From contig NZ_JAIWOU010000001.1 of assembly GCF_021295395.1 (NCBI RefSeq), forward strand, positions 995,001 through 1,059,000: DNA of 64,000 nucleotides. The letters are read 5' to 3'. This DNA is from Komagataeibacter sp. FNDCR2 (GTDB taxonomy: Bacteria; Pseudomonadota; Alphaproteobacteria; Acetobacterales; Acetobacteraceae). The notes beneath the pieces were generated by a model. It saw only the letters and a list, made by a program, of their open reading frames with translations, did not search any database and had not been told where the DNA came from. Both the position numbers and the translations under genes were made by a program. Below are positions 15,695-23,863 of the stretch, in pieces. The first letter of the stretch is position 1. The number at the start of each line of letters is the position of its first letter.

Positions 15695-16869
15695 AGCCTG
15701 AGAATCTGCATGATGTAACAGCAGTTCTCTGCGCGACGATCGATCCGCTCACCATGCTCGGAGATCACGAACTGGACCGAGAAAACGTAGCGAAATACAC
15801 CCTTCAGGTGCAGCGCGGCGTTTACAATACAATCAGGTTCCTATGCGGTTTAGGCATCGATGCAGATGCGCTGGCACCAATGGATGTCCCTCATGAACTT
15901 GAACGCATTCTCGGCACGGAAGCCGAAGTCACGCCATCGGCCCTGCGCGATCTGGCCGATACGATGGAGCGGCAGTTTGTCGAGATCGGAAATGTCCCCG
16001 ATGACGAGTGGCCTTTCGACAACGGCCCGCAGGTTCTCATAGACTATTGGGGCAATGTGACTGCCACACAGAAGCAGACCGTCCATTCGGCTGAAGATGT
16101 GGTCAGTCTGGCACGTATTGCCCGCACGATCGAAAATTCCACTGCTGAAGGCGACGAATGCCCCGCTTTGGACAACATCCACCGCATGCTGGTTTCGGCC
16201 ATTCTGGATGGGCACCTGCCCTCCCCGGCTGGCCGGGATGCGTCGATCATAGCGAAGGCGACGGCGGCCACGGCATTCGGACGACATGTCGATGATGTGG
16301 CCCACCGTATCCCCGGCGATGATGCCGGCGACGCAGCCATGGCACAACTGGTGAACAGGCGGGAGGACATGCTGGATGACCTGATACGCTGCAAGCCGAC
16401 TTCCCTGCAGGGCTTTTCTGCCGTGGCACAGGCCATCGTGGAGTCCGATCCCGGCGTGAAGGAAGGTGGTGAGCCGATATCCGACTCCAAACATCTGGCA
16501 GCTTTCGCACGCCATCTGGCCTCCATCGCTCCACAATCAGGCGTCAGCCCGGACATTGCCTTGATCAATGACTGCAATCGCGCCTGTGCGATTGTCGCGC
16601 AGCAAAACAGGCGGATTGAAGCAGCTCATACCACTGCTGAAGAAGCCGCCGCCGAAGCAGAAAACGAACAGTTTGAGGATGAGCGCTGCGCGCTGATGGA
16701 GCGGATCACGACACAGAAAGCCCATACACTGACGGGTAACGTCGCCCGGGCCCGTGCCATCCAGCTTTTTGCGGATGAACTTGTCACCCTTTGCGAACAT
16801 AAGGACCACGCCAGAAACATGCTGGCCGCCCTCGCCCGCGACACGCTGGCTATGGGAGCCTCGGCATGA
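15691..16869 (+). CDS. Large acidic helical phage protein, unknown function
   Basis: A 392-residue protein with no recognised domain. It is predicted mostly helical, without membrane segments or a signal peptide. Residues about 310-335 are a Glu/Ala-rich coiled coil ('AAHTTAEEAAAEAENEQFEDE'). There are repeated short 'LA.FARHLASIA' and 'LARIARTIE' like helices. It is coupled by ATGA overlaps to the genes on both sides, so the cluster 15413-17823 is one transcript. It is the largest unknown gene of the lysogenic module and a candidate cargo gene. Confidence 0.7.
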   Translation: MKPENLHDVTAVLCATIDPLTMLGDHELDRENVAKYTLQVQRGVYNTIRFLCGLGIDADALAPMDVPHELERILGTEAEVTPSALRDLADTMERQFVEIGNVPDDEWPFDNGPQVLIDYWGNVTATQKQTVHSAEDVVSLARIARTIENSTAEGDECPALDNIHRMLVSAILDGHLPSPAGRDASIIAKATAATAFGRHVDDVAHRIPGDDAGDAAMAQLVNRREDMLDDLIRCKPTSLQGFSAVAQAIVESDPGVKEGGEPISDSKHLAAFARHLASIAPQSGVSPDIALINDCNRACAIVAQQNRRIEAAHTTAEEAAAEAENEQFEDERCALMERITTQKAHTLTGNVARARAIQLFADELVTLCEHKDHARNMLAALARDTLAMGASA

Positions 16870-17129
16870 GCGATGATCTCGACAACATCTCGATCACGCC
16901 CCGCGGCATGGGGGTGCTGATTGCGGAACTGGGGGCAGCAGATAACGAAGCCGCATTCTGCCTGCGCCTGCAGGGCCACCTGCTAAGCATGGTCCGCAGC
17001 TACACACAGCAGGGCTACTCGGATAAAGAAATCGTCGGGTTCGTGCGGCAGATCGCCGATGACGCCACCTTCCGCCGCGATGAACTGCGGTCGATTGCCA
17101 ACATCCATCACACGCCGGGCCATGCGTAA
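16866..17129 (+). CDS. Small phage protein, unknown function
   Basis: An 87-residue acidic protein, 'MSDDLDNISITPRGMGVLIAE...', with a helix ending 'DKEIVGFVRQIADD'. It overlaps the 392-residue gene as ATGA, and its stop overlaps the next ATG as TAATG. No family is recognised. Confidence 0.6.
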   Translation: MSDDLDNISITPRGMGVLIAELGAADNEAAFCLRLQGHLLSMVRSYTQQGYSDKEIVGFVRQIADDATFRRDELRSIANIHHTPGHA

Positions 17130-17605
17130 TGTCTGCCCGCAAGCTCAACCGTCGCTACATGCCGCAGGACGATGCCCTGATCCGCTCCATGCGGGCGGAA
17201 GGCCGGACCTGGACGGATATCGGCAGGGTGTTCGGCGTGCATGGCACCTCCATTCACCAGCGCCTGATCCGCGTGTTGCAGGAAGACGACCCGCACCCCG
17301 ATGCCGAAGGCCTGCGCGAGGCAGCACGCCGCAGGCAGGCAGCACAGCGGGAAGCCACCCCGCCCCGGCAGCCCCTCACCCTCCGCACGCGTGATGGCGC
17401 GTTCAGTATAGCAGCCCTGCAGATGCTCCACCACCAGCAGGCGGCAACAGCAGGCCATATCCGCGCCACCATGCAGGAAATCACGACATGGGCCCGCACC
17501 AACAGGTTGCCGCCCGCCTGCCGGGGCACGCTGACCCATATCAACGCATGGCGTGTGCGGGAAGGACTGCCGCCCTTCATGCTCCAGCAGGAGAAAATAT
17601 CGTGA
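17129..17605 (+). CDS. SANT/Myb-like helix-turn-helix phage protein
   Basis: A 158-residue basic protein. Residues 8-48 ('YMPQDDALIRSMRAEGRTWTDIGRVFGVHGTSIHQRLIRVL') match a SANT/GcrA-like HTH of the 'W.e...' kind often seen in phage and alphaproteobacterial regulators. The C-terminal half has a second basic helical region. It could be a transcription regulator of the plus-strand operon. Its stop lies within the GTGA of the next gene. Confidence 0.55.
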   Translation: MSARKLNRRYMPQDDALIRSMRAEGRTWTDIGRVFGVHGTSIHQRLIRVLQEDDPHPDAEGLREAARRRQAAQREATPPRQPLTLRTRDGAFSIAALQMLHHQQAATAGHIRATMQEITTWARTNRLPPACRGTLTHINAWRVREGLPPFMLQQEKIS

Positions 17606-17823
17606 CTGACCTTAGCATGGGCGATGAAGTGCCCCGCCCCGAATTCGAACCCGAGCCACATGCCTATGATCGCAAGGCACGCAACATCCCCATGACCAAA
17701 CCCACGATCGCACAATCACTCCGCATGCTGGCCCGGTGCTGGGCCACATTGCACCCAAGCGCCACCATTGAGGAACGGCAATACCTCGCAGCACTCGTGG
17801 CTACGGAAATAGCGGGGCGATAG
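17602..17823 (+). CDS. Small phage protein with GTG start
   Basis: A 73-residue protein starting at GTG 17602, with AGGAG eight bases upstream and a GTGA overlap with the previous stop. The first part is acidic and Pro-rich, the second a helix 'SLRMLARCWATLHPSATIEERQYLAAL'. No family is recognised. Confidence 0.55.
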   Translation: MTDLSMGDEVPRPEFEPEPHAYDRKARNIPMTKPTIAQSLRMLARCWATLHPSATIEERQYLAALVATEIAGR

Positions 17824-17827
17824 CGGC

Positions 17828-18184
17828 ATGGACACCATCCCCCAGATCACGCAGCGGGTGCGTCTGGCCGATGTCGCGCGGATCACCACCCTTTCCACCC
17901 GTCAGGTCCAGAAACTGGCTGCAGCCGGACAGATACCGGGCGCGGCCAAGTTCGGCCGGATCTGGACGTTCGACCCCATCAAGATCCACGCATGGATCAA
18001 TAATCAGGAGGCCAGCGTTTGTCAGGCCGCACCAACGCCAACATCTACCTTCGGAGTAAAACATATTGGGGGCGGGTCCAGATTGCCGGCCGCGAGCATA
18101 GAAGCAGCCTACGCACGACTGACCCGCGGGAAGCGCGCCGAAGGCTCAGGCAATGGAAGACGGAACTCGAACGCGAGGCGGTAA
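17828..18184 (+). CDS. Excisionase-like MerR/HTH_17 protein
   Basis: A 118-residue protein directly before the integrase. Residues 10-60 ('VRLADVARITTLSTRQVQKLAAAGQIPGAAKFGRIWTFDPIKIHAWIN') are a small winged HTH of the excisionase type. The tail 'SRLPAASIEAAYARL' also looks conserved among such proteins, from memory. The last 166 bases overlap the integrase in another frame. It probably assists excision and directs the integrase. Confidence 0.75.
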   Translation: MDTIPQITQRVRLADVARITTLSTRQVQKLAAAGQIPGAAKFGRIWTFDPIKIHAWINNQEASVCQAAPTPTSTFGVKHIGGGSRLPAASIEAAYARLTRGKRAEGSGNGRRNSNARR

Positions 18185-19077
18185 CGGGCGACAGCGACCA
18201 GCTTTTTGAGGAAGCCGTCATCCGCTGGATTACCGAAGTGCTGGAAACCTCGGTCAAGGCCCAGACCATGCGACGTTACACCATCTCCATCCGTAGTCTG
18301 GAAGGAACATTCAAGGGCGTCCGTGTACGCGACATTACCACCCGCCTGATCTCCAATTTCGTATCGGGCCGGTCGGGCAGCGTGACCAACGCCACGATTC
18401 GCCGGGACCTGACCGCCCTGTCCCGCCTACTGTCGGCCTGCGTGGCGTGGGGCTGGATCACCAGCAATCCCGCCCTGTCCTTTGACCGTACGATCATCCG
18501 CGAACGGCGCGACCCGATTACACCGCCCTGCCCCGATTCGGTGGCGCGCATCAAAGCCGCCTGCCCGCCGGGAATGGCCGCGATTCTCAACCTGCTGGAA
18601 CAGACCGGCATGCGGGAGAATGAAGCCGTGAACCTGACGGCTGACAATGTTGATCATGGCCGCCAGCAAATCCGACTGCTTCGCACCAAGACGAGTCGGC
18701 CCCGCACGATCGCATGGGTCACGCCTGGCGGAAACGCCACAGCACTACTGGAACAGACACCTCGCAGCGGCTTCCTGTTCCCGAACCGTGACGGCCAGCC
18801 TTACCGCAACGCGGCCTCGAACTACGGGCAGGTCATGCGCCGGGTCGCGGCACGCTGTGAGGTCAAGGGGATTCCCTTCACCCGCTTCCGCATCCATGAC
18901 CTCCGCCACGCCTTTGCCATCCGCTGGCTCAAGACAGGTGGAGACATCTACCGTCTGAGCCGCCATCTGGGCCACACATCGGTCAAGACGACTGAAATCT
19001 ATCTGTTCGCCCTGACGGCGGATGAACTGGACCGGGTACTGCATGTCGGCACAAAAGACGGCACAGAAGCCCCATGA
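18019..19077 (+). CDS. int: Tyrosine site-specific integrase
   Basis: A 352-residue protein starting at TTG 18019, chosen because AGGAGG lies seven bases upstream. The N-terminal arm-binding region is followed by a core-binding domain (about 65-150). The catalytic domain has 'TGMRENEAVNL' (first Arg), 'RIHDLRHAFAIRW' (His-x-x-Arg), 'LSRHLGHTSVKTTEIYLF' (second His and nucleophile Tyr). It should recombine attP with attB. It ends 66 bases before tRNA-Ser, consistent with an attachment site there. Confidence 0.92.
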   Translation: MSGRTNANIYLRSKTYWGRVQIAGREHRSSLRTTDPREARRRLRQWKTELEREAVTGDSDQLFEEAVIRWITEVLETSVKAQTMRRYTISIRSLEGTFKGVRVRDITTRLISNFVSGRSGSVTNATIRRDLTALSRLLSACVAWGWITSNPALSFDRTIIRERRDPITPPCPDSVARIKAACPPGMAAILNLLEQTGMRENEAVNLTADNVDHGRQQIRLLRTKTSRPRTIAWVTPGGNATALLEQTPRSGFLFPNRDGQPYRNAASNYGQVMRRVAARCEVKGIPFTRFRIHDLRHAFAIRWLKTGGDIYRLSRHLGHTSVKTTEIYLFALTADELDRVLHVGTKDGTEAP

Positions 19078-19143
19078 ATGTAGCGGTTTTTGTGCGGAGT
19101 AACATCTAGACGGCGGCGGAATACCTAGCTAAACAGACGATAT

Positions 19144-19233
<90 letters not shown>

Positions 19234-19535
19234 AACTGACTCCCCCCATCCGGCATCAGTCTGTTTCAGAAGGCGTGGCTGTCTCCCCTTCTGTCGGCAT
19301 TGCCTGCATCTGTCGTTCCTATTTTGTTTTATGGCGTTCCATCCCTTTGCGGGCACGCGACGATCAGGACATATCGGCCTGCAGATACTGGGGGATTGCC
19401 CTGCTGCCACACTGGCGGTCTGGATAAGGTATTGCCGTTTCGGCTTTTTCACCTACCACAGCCTTGATGCTATTTATAAAACAAAATGGCAACAGTTTGT
19501 ACGGTATTAAATAACAAACAAATACAGAAAAAGTA
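19234..19535. other. Intergenic region downstream of tRNA-Ser, no gene seen
   Basis: About 300 bases between tRNA-Ser and the helicase terminator. Short frames here lack ribosome sites and known features. The last 80 bases are AT-rich. No repeat, promoter or remnant was recognised. Confidence 0.6.
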
Positions 19536-19570
19536 AAAAAGCATCCGACCTGTATGGCCGGATGCTTTTC
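19536..19570. terminator. Bidirectional rho-independent terminator
   Basis: AAAAGCATCCG (19537-19547) pairs with CGGATGCTTTT (19559-19569) around an 11-base loop. The stem is flanked by A and T runs, so it can stop transcription from the minus-strand helicase gene and from the plus strand. Confidence 0.8.
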
Positions 19571-19623
19571 CAGTAAACCATCTCCGGGCTTCTTTCCGGC
19601 AATGCGAAAAGAAGCGTCATGGA

Positions 19624-20976
19624 TCAGACCGCGCGGCGGTTACCCCCGCCCGAACGGCTGCCACCACCGGGGCGACCACCACCGGGTCGGCCACCGCGTG
19701 CGCCCGCGGGCGGGCGACCGCCACCTGCCGGACGGCCACCACCACCGGGGCGTCCGCCGCCGGGGCGACCTCCACCCCCGCCACCACGGCCACGACCACC
19801 GCCCAGAACCGGGGGCCGCATGGTTGAATTCTCAGCCGCTTCCGAATGGTAGGGATGCTCGGACACGACGGGGATGTTCTTGCCGATATTCTTTTCGATA
19901 TCGCGCAGCCATGCCCGCTGTTCCGCATCGCATAGCGAGACGGCCCAGCCCTCACGCCCCGCACGCGCCGTACGGCCAATGCGGTGCACATAGCTTTCCG
20001 GCACGTTGGGCAGGTCGTAGTTGAACACGTGGGTCACGTCATCGACATCAATGCCACGGGCCGCGATGTCGGTCGCTACCAGCACCTTCACATTGCCCGA
20101 ACGGAAGCCGGACATGGCCCGCTCACGCGCGCCCTGCGACTTGTTGCCGTGAATGGCCTCCGCCGTAATGCCGTGTTCGCTCAGGAAGGCCGCGACCTTG
20201 TTGGCCTCATGCTTCATCAGCGTGAACACCACGGCGCGTTCAACCTTGGGTGAATCGACCAGCAGCTTCAACGCCTCGCGCTTGTTGCCCGTATCGACAA
20301 ACATCACGGCCTGACGGATACGGTCCACCGTGCTGGACGGCGGTGTCACCTGCACGGTGGCCGGGTCACGCAGCAGGCCATGCGCCAGGTCGGCGATGCT
20401 CTTGGGCATGGTGGCCGAGAACAGCAGGGTCTGCCGGTCGGTCGGAAGGGCGGCCACAATCTTGCGGATGTCGCGCACGAAACCCATGTCCAGCATGCGG
20501 TCCGCTTCATCAAGCACCAGCACTTCAAGCCCGGACAGGTCAACATGGCCCTGACCCATCAGGTCAAGCAGGCGGCCGGGGGCGGCCACGAGCACGTCCA
20601 CGCCACGGCGCAGGGCCTCGATCTGGCGCCCCTGCCCCACGCCACCGAATACGACAGCGTAAGTGAAGCGCATGTGGCGGGCGTAGGATGCGAAGCTCTC
20701 CCCGATCTGGGATGCGAGTTCGCGCGTGGGCGCCAGCACCAGGGCGCGTGCGCCCTTCGGGTTGGCGCGTCCCTTCTCACGCAGCAGGCGGTCAAGGATG
20801 GGCAGCGCGAAAGCCGCGGTCTTGCCCGTGCCGGTCTGTGCCAGACCAAGCAGATCACGCCCTTCCAGCAGGTAAGGGATAGCCCCGGCCTGAATGGGGG
20901 TCGGGGTGGCGTAGCCTTCCTCGTCCAGAGCGCGCAGCAGCGGCTCCGCAAGATGAAGATCGGCAAACGTTGTCAT
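19624..20976 (-). CDS. DEAD-box ATP-dependent RNA helicase (RhlE-like)
   Basis: A 450-residue protein with all helicase motifs: Q motif region, 'AQTGTGKT', 'PTRELA', 'VLDEADRMLD', 'FSAT', 'ARGIDV' and 'HRIGRTARAGREG'. The last 55 residues are an Arg/Gly/Pro-rich tail with repeated GGGRP units, which in related helicases binds RNA. I chose the ATG at 20976, with AGGAGG eight bases upstream, although the frame extends to 21180. It probably remodels rRNA or mRNA structure, often important in the cold. It is the first chromosomal gene right of the prophage. Confidence 0.9.
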   Translation of the reverse strand: MTTFADLHLAEPLLRALDEEGYATPTPIQAGAIPYLLEGRDLLGLAQTGTGKTAAFALPILDRLLREKGRANPKGARALVLAPTRELASQIGESFASYARHMRFTYAVVFGGVGQGRQIEALRRGVDVLVAAPGRLLDLMGQGHVDLSGLEVLVLDEADRMLDMGFVRDIRKIVAALPTDRQTLLFSATMPKSIADLAHGLLRDPATVQVTPPSSTVDRIRQAVMFVDTGNKREALKLLVDSPKVERAVVFTLMKHEANKVAAFLSEHGITAEAIHGNKSQGARERAMSGFRSGNVKVLVATDIAARGIDVDDVTHVFNYDLPNVPESYVHRIGRTARAGREGWAVSLCDAEQRAWLRDIEKNIGKNIPVVSEHPYHSEAAENSTMRPPVLGGGRGRGGGGGGRPGGGRPGGGGRPAGGGRPPAGARGGRPGGGRPGGGSRSGGGNRRAV

Positions 20977-21298
20977 GAATGGCGCCTCCTGGCGCGAAAA
21001 AACGGGGCCGCAGGCCGTGCGGCAGGCAGCATGCCCGGATAGCGAACCAACAGACATACCCGGCCCCGGACCCGTATTGGCCGGGGGCGCACAGTCTGCC
21101 GTCGCAAGGATATCATGTGAGAAATAAAGGCCGGTCCAGTCTGCGTTTCTGCGTGTTCCCCGCGTCAAGAACACGTGCAATCAAACCAGCAACAGGAACA
21201 GGCGCGGTCCGTTCCCAAGCGCGATGCTGTACTGCGTTGCGTGGGCAACCGCAAGCATTTTCACGCAGGCCACGCCATATTCCGTGTTTTCACCCCGT
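20977..21298. other. Intergenic region between helicase and nitroreductase
   Basis: 322 bases upstream of the helicase and downstream of the nitroreductase. It should hold the helicase promoter and possibly a long 5' leader, but I see no clear -35/-10 pair or structured element. The small frames here do not look coding. Confidence 0.5.
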
Positions 21299-21910
21299 TC
21301 AGGCGGCAGGGAAACGGTCGGTCAGGATCACTTCACTCTCGGCCAGCTTGCCCACGCGCGGCAGGGCCGCCTCCGTCCCCTTGCCAATGACGACGAACAT
21401 CGCCACCACATGGTTTTCGGGCAGGTTGATCAGCTTGCCCACGGCTTCATAATCAAAACCGTCCATCGGGCAGGACTGGTAGCCCATGTCCGTGGCCGCC
21501 AGCATCAGGGTCTGGGCCGCCAGGCCGCAACTGCGCATGGTCTCGTCCTGCTGGACCCATTCACGGCCTTCGTAATAGTTTCGTATCATCCCGGCCATGT
21601 GCTGTTTCACATCCTCGGGCGCGCCTTCGAAATAGCGCGCGGGATTGTCCTTCCACGCATCACGGTCGGCACAGATCACGACCAGAGCGGAGGCATCGGT
21701 CACATGGGGCTGATCCCACGCCACCTTGCGCAGTTCACGCCGCAGTTCCGCATCCCTGACCACCACGAAACGGCAATGCTGGATATTGAACGCGGATGGC
21801 GCCAGCCGCGCGGCCGAGAGCATGGCGTGCAGTTCGGCATCGCTGATCCGGTGGTCCGGGTCATAGGCGCGTATGGCGCGCCGGTTCCGGATCGCCTCAA
21901 GAGTATCCAT
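21299..21910 (-). CDS. Nitroreductase-family FMN oxidoreductase
   Basis: A 203-residue protein with the nitroreductase fold. 'IRNRRAIRAYDPDHRISDAEL' is the N-terminal FMN phosphate-binding region, 'APSAFNIQHCRFVVV' follows, and 'AATDMGYQSCPMDGFD' with 'IGKG' toward the end is the flavin-binding part. Family members reduce nitro compounds or quinone-like substrates with NAD(P)H; the true substrate is unknown. It is transcribed in the same direction as metW and may be cotranscribed. Confidence 0.85.
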   Translation of the reverse strand: MDTLEAIRNRRAIRAYDPDHRISDAELHAMLSAARLAPSAFNIQHCRFVVVRDAELRRELRKVAWDQPHVTDASALVVICADRDAWKDNPARYFEGAPEDVKQHMAGMIRNYYEGREWVQQDETMRSCGLAAQTLMLAATDMGYQSCPMDGFDYEAVGKLINLPENHVVAMFVVIGKGTEAALPRVGKLAESEVILTDRFPAA

Positions 21911-21937
21911 TATCGCATCTCCCCGCCGTGGCGTTTT

Positions 21938-22552
21938 TTATGTCCGTCGGGTGTCCTTGCGCCGCAACAGAAACAGCGCCTGTTCACCAAACAGGTTGGC
22001 CAGCCGGATCGAGCGCCGCCACGGTGCGCGTTCGCCGTCTTCATCCACAGCCATCCATTGCTGGACAACATAACCCTCATCCCGGCACAGCGTCAAAAAG
22101 TCGAGGATCGTGCAGGGGTGGATGTTGGGCGTATCGTACCACGGCGTATTCCACACCGTGGTCATGGGCATGCGCCCGCGCAGGAGCATCTGCACGCGCA
22201 GCCGCCAGTGCCCGAAATTGGGAAAGGACACGATGGCGTAGCGCCCGATACGCAGCATCTGGCGCAGCACCTCACGCGGGCGCTCCACGGCCTGGAGCGT
22301 GCGCTGCAGCACCACGTAATCGAATGCGTTGTCGGGATAATGCGCAAGGTCATGGTCCGCGTCGCCATGCATGACCGGCAGGCCATGGGCGACCGCGCGC
22401 GTCACTTCCTTCATGTCGATCTCGATGCCACGGGCGTCGCACCCGCTGTTGCGGAACAGGTAGTCCAGCAGCGCGCCGTCGCCACTGCCCACATCCAGCA
22501 CGCGTGTCCGGGGCCGGATCATTCCGGCGATCAGCCTTTGGTCAAGGCGCAT
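21938..22552 (-). CDS. metW: Methionine biosynthesis protein MetW
   Basis: A 204-residue SAM-dependent methyltransferase-fold protein. 'RVLDVGSGDGALLDYL' is motif I. 'GIEIDMKEVTRAVAHGLPVMHGDADHDLAHYPDNAFDYVVLQRTLQ' covers the substrate-binding core typical of MetW. It begins two bases after metX, so the pair is a metXW operon. MetW is thought to support homoserine acyltransferase activity in methionine synthesis, but its mechanism is not settled. Confidence 0.92.
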   Translation of the reverse strand: MRLDQRLIAGMIRPRTRVLDVGSGDGALLDYLFRNSGCDARGIEIDMKEVTRAVAHGLPVMHGDADHDLAHYPDNAFDYVVLQRTLQAVERPREVLRQMLRIGRYAIVSFPNFGHWRLRVQMLLRGRMPMTTVWNTPWYDTPNIHPCTILDFLTLCRDEGYVVQQWMAVDEDGERAPWRRSIRLANLFGEQALFLLRRKDTRRT

Positions 22553-22554
22553 GG

Positions 22555-23718
22555 TCAGGCAATCCCGGCATGTTCGGCGGCTCCGGCCAGGAAGCCACGG
22601 ATGGTGCGGTCAAAATCCGGCTCGTCAAGCAGGAAGGCGTCATGGCCCTTGTCACTGTCGATCTCGACAAAGGACACATTCGCCGCCACCCGGTTGAGCG
22701 CACGCGCCACCAGCCGCGCCTGCGACGTGGGGAACAGCCAGTCGGAGGAAAAGGAGATGATGCAGAACCGCGTGCGCGTACCGGCAAACGGACGCGACAT
22801 GTCGCCATCATGCTCCGCGCCCAGATCGAAATAATCCATGGCGCGTGTGATGGTCAGGTAGGAATTGGCGTCAAAGCGCCGCACGAAGGAGGAGCCCTGA
22901 TGGCGCAGGTAGCTTTCCACCTCGAACATCTCGCCAAACAGGGCGCCCGGCACCCCGCCCCGCCCCGGTTCCTGACGCACGCGGCGACCGAATTTGCGCG
23001 TAAGGGCCGCTTCGGACATGTAGGTGATGTGCGCCATCATGCGCGCGACCGCGAGCCCACGGGCCGGCACCTCGTTACATTCCCAGTAACGGCCGCCATG
23101 CCATTGCGGGTCGGCGAAGATGGCCTGGCGGCTGACCTCGTTGAATGCGATATTCTGGGCCGAGTGGAAGGGAGAGGTCGCGATCGGCATGGCCGCGAAC
23201 ACGCAGCCGGGATACGTCGCGGTCCATTCCAGCACCTGCATGCCCCCCATGGAGCCGCCCACCACGGCCAGAAGCCGGTCAATGCCCATATGGTCGATCA
23301 GCAGTTTCTGGGCGCGCACCATGTCGCGGATGGTGATGGCGGGGAAAGCGGTGCCCCATGGCTCCTCCGTCCCGTCCTCGCGCCGGTGCAGGCTGCGCGG
23401 GCCGGTTGACCCCATGCACCCGCCCAGCACGTTGACGCAGATGACAAAAAACCTGTCCGTGTCGATGGGCAGCCCGGGGCCGACCATGCGGTTCCACCAG
23501 CCGGGCTTGCCTGTCAGCGGATGGGGGTCGGCCACGTACTGGTCACCCGTCAGCGCGTGGCAGACAAGGATGGCGTTGTCCCGCCTGTCGGATAGCGTGC
23601 CGTAGGTGCGATAGGCCACATCCACCGGCGCCAGATGGAATCCACAATCCAGACGTAATCCGTCCGGAAAGGTCACATGCTGGTGCGACAGGTTATTGAC
23701 TGAAACGGTCTGGTCCAT
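22555..23718 (-). CDS. metX: Homoserine O-acyltransferase MetX
   Basis: A 387-residue alpha/beta-hydrolase. The nucleophile elbow '[14 protein letters not shown]' gives the catalytic Ser near residue 150. '[11 protein letters not shown]' and 'DKGHDAFLL' hold the catalytic Asp and His. 'HALTGDQYV' near residue 55 is typical. It acylates homoserine as the first committed step to methionine. Whether it uses acetyl- or succinyl-CoA cannot be told by eye. The 145-base leader up to dnaE was checked for a SAM-II-type riboswitch; none was recognised. Confidence 0.93.
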   Translation of the reverse strand: MDQTVSVNNLSHQHVTFPDGLRLDCGFHLAPVDVAYRTYGTLSDRRDNAILVCHALTGDQYVADPHPLTGKPGWWNRMVGPGLPIDTDRFFVICVNVLGGCMGSTGPRSLHRREDGTEEPWGTAFPAITIRDMVRAQKLLIDHMGIDRLLAVVGGSMGGMQVLEWTATYPGCVFAAMPIATSPFHSAQNIAFNEVSRQAIFADPQWHGGRYWECNEVPARGLAVARMMAHITYMSEAALTRKFGRRVRQEPGRGGVPGALFGEMFEVESYLRHQGSSFVRRFDANSYLTITRAMDYFDLGAEHDGDMSRPFAGTRTRFCIISFSSDWLFPTSQARLVARALNRVAANVSFVEIDSDKGHDAFLLDEPDFDRTIRGFLAGAAEHAGIA

Positions 23719-23863
23719 TCTGTATCCGGCATTGCGTCGACAGGGACGATGAAAACGACAGGCCCGTGACCGGCCCGCTGCGCGGACCGCCTGCCGGTAC
23801 AGCGTATGACATTACAGGCTTATACATGCAAGGTTCATGGCCATATCATCCAGTTCCACCGCC

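Larger units (their letters stand above)
1..19143. mobile_element. Prophage (Epsilon15/BPP-1-like podovirus type), left end outside window
   Basis: A continuous block of phage genes runs from the window edge to the integrase that ends at 19077. The order is tail spike, adaptor, capsid, scaffold, portal, terminase, replication, regulators, unknown genes, excisionase, integrase. The capsid, portal and Bbp19-like proteins resemble those of Epsilon15/BPP-1-type short-tailed phages; this is family recognition by eye. The right boundary is placed just before tRNA-Ser, but the attachment core is not identified because the left junction is missing. Three frameshifts and an amber codon suggest decay. 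No lysis genes are visible here; they may lie to the left. Confidence 0.93.

Noticed and set aside
1-19143. Diversity-generating retroelement, as in phage BPP-1
   Set aside because: No reverse transcriptase frame and no template/variable repeat pair were seen. It could lie to the left of the window.
23719-23863. SAM riboswitch before metX
   Set aside because: I read the leader on the minus strand and found no SAM-II or SAM/SAH core sequence; a covariance-model search would be needed to exclude it.
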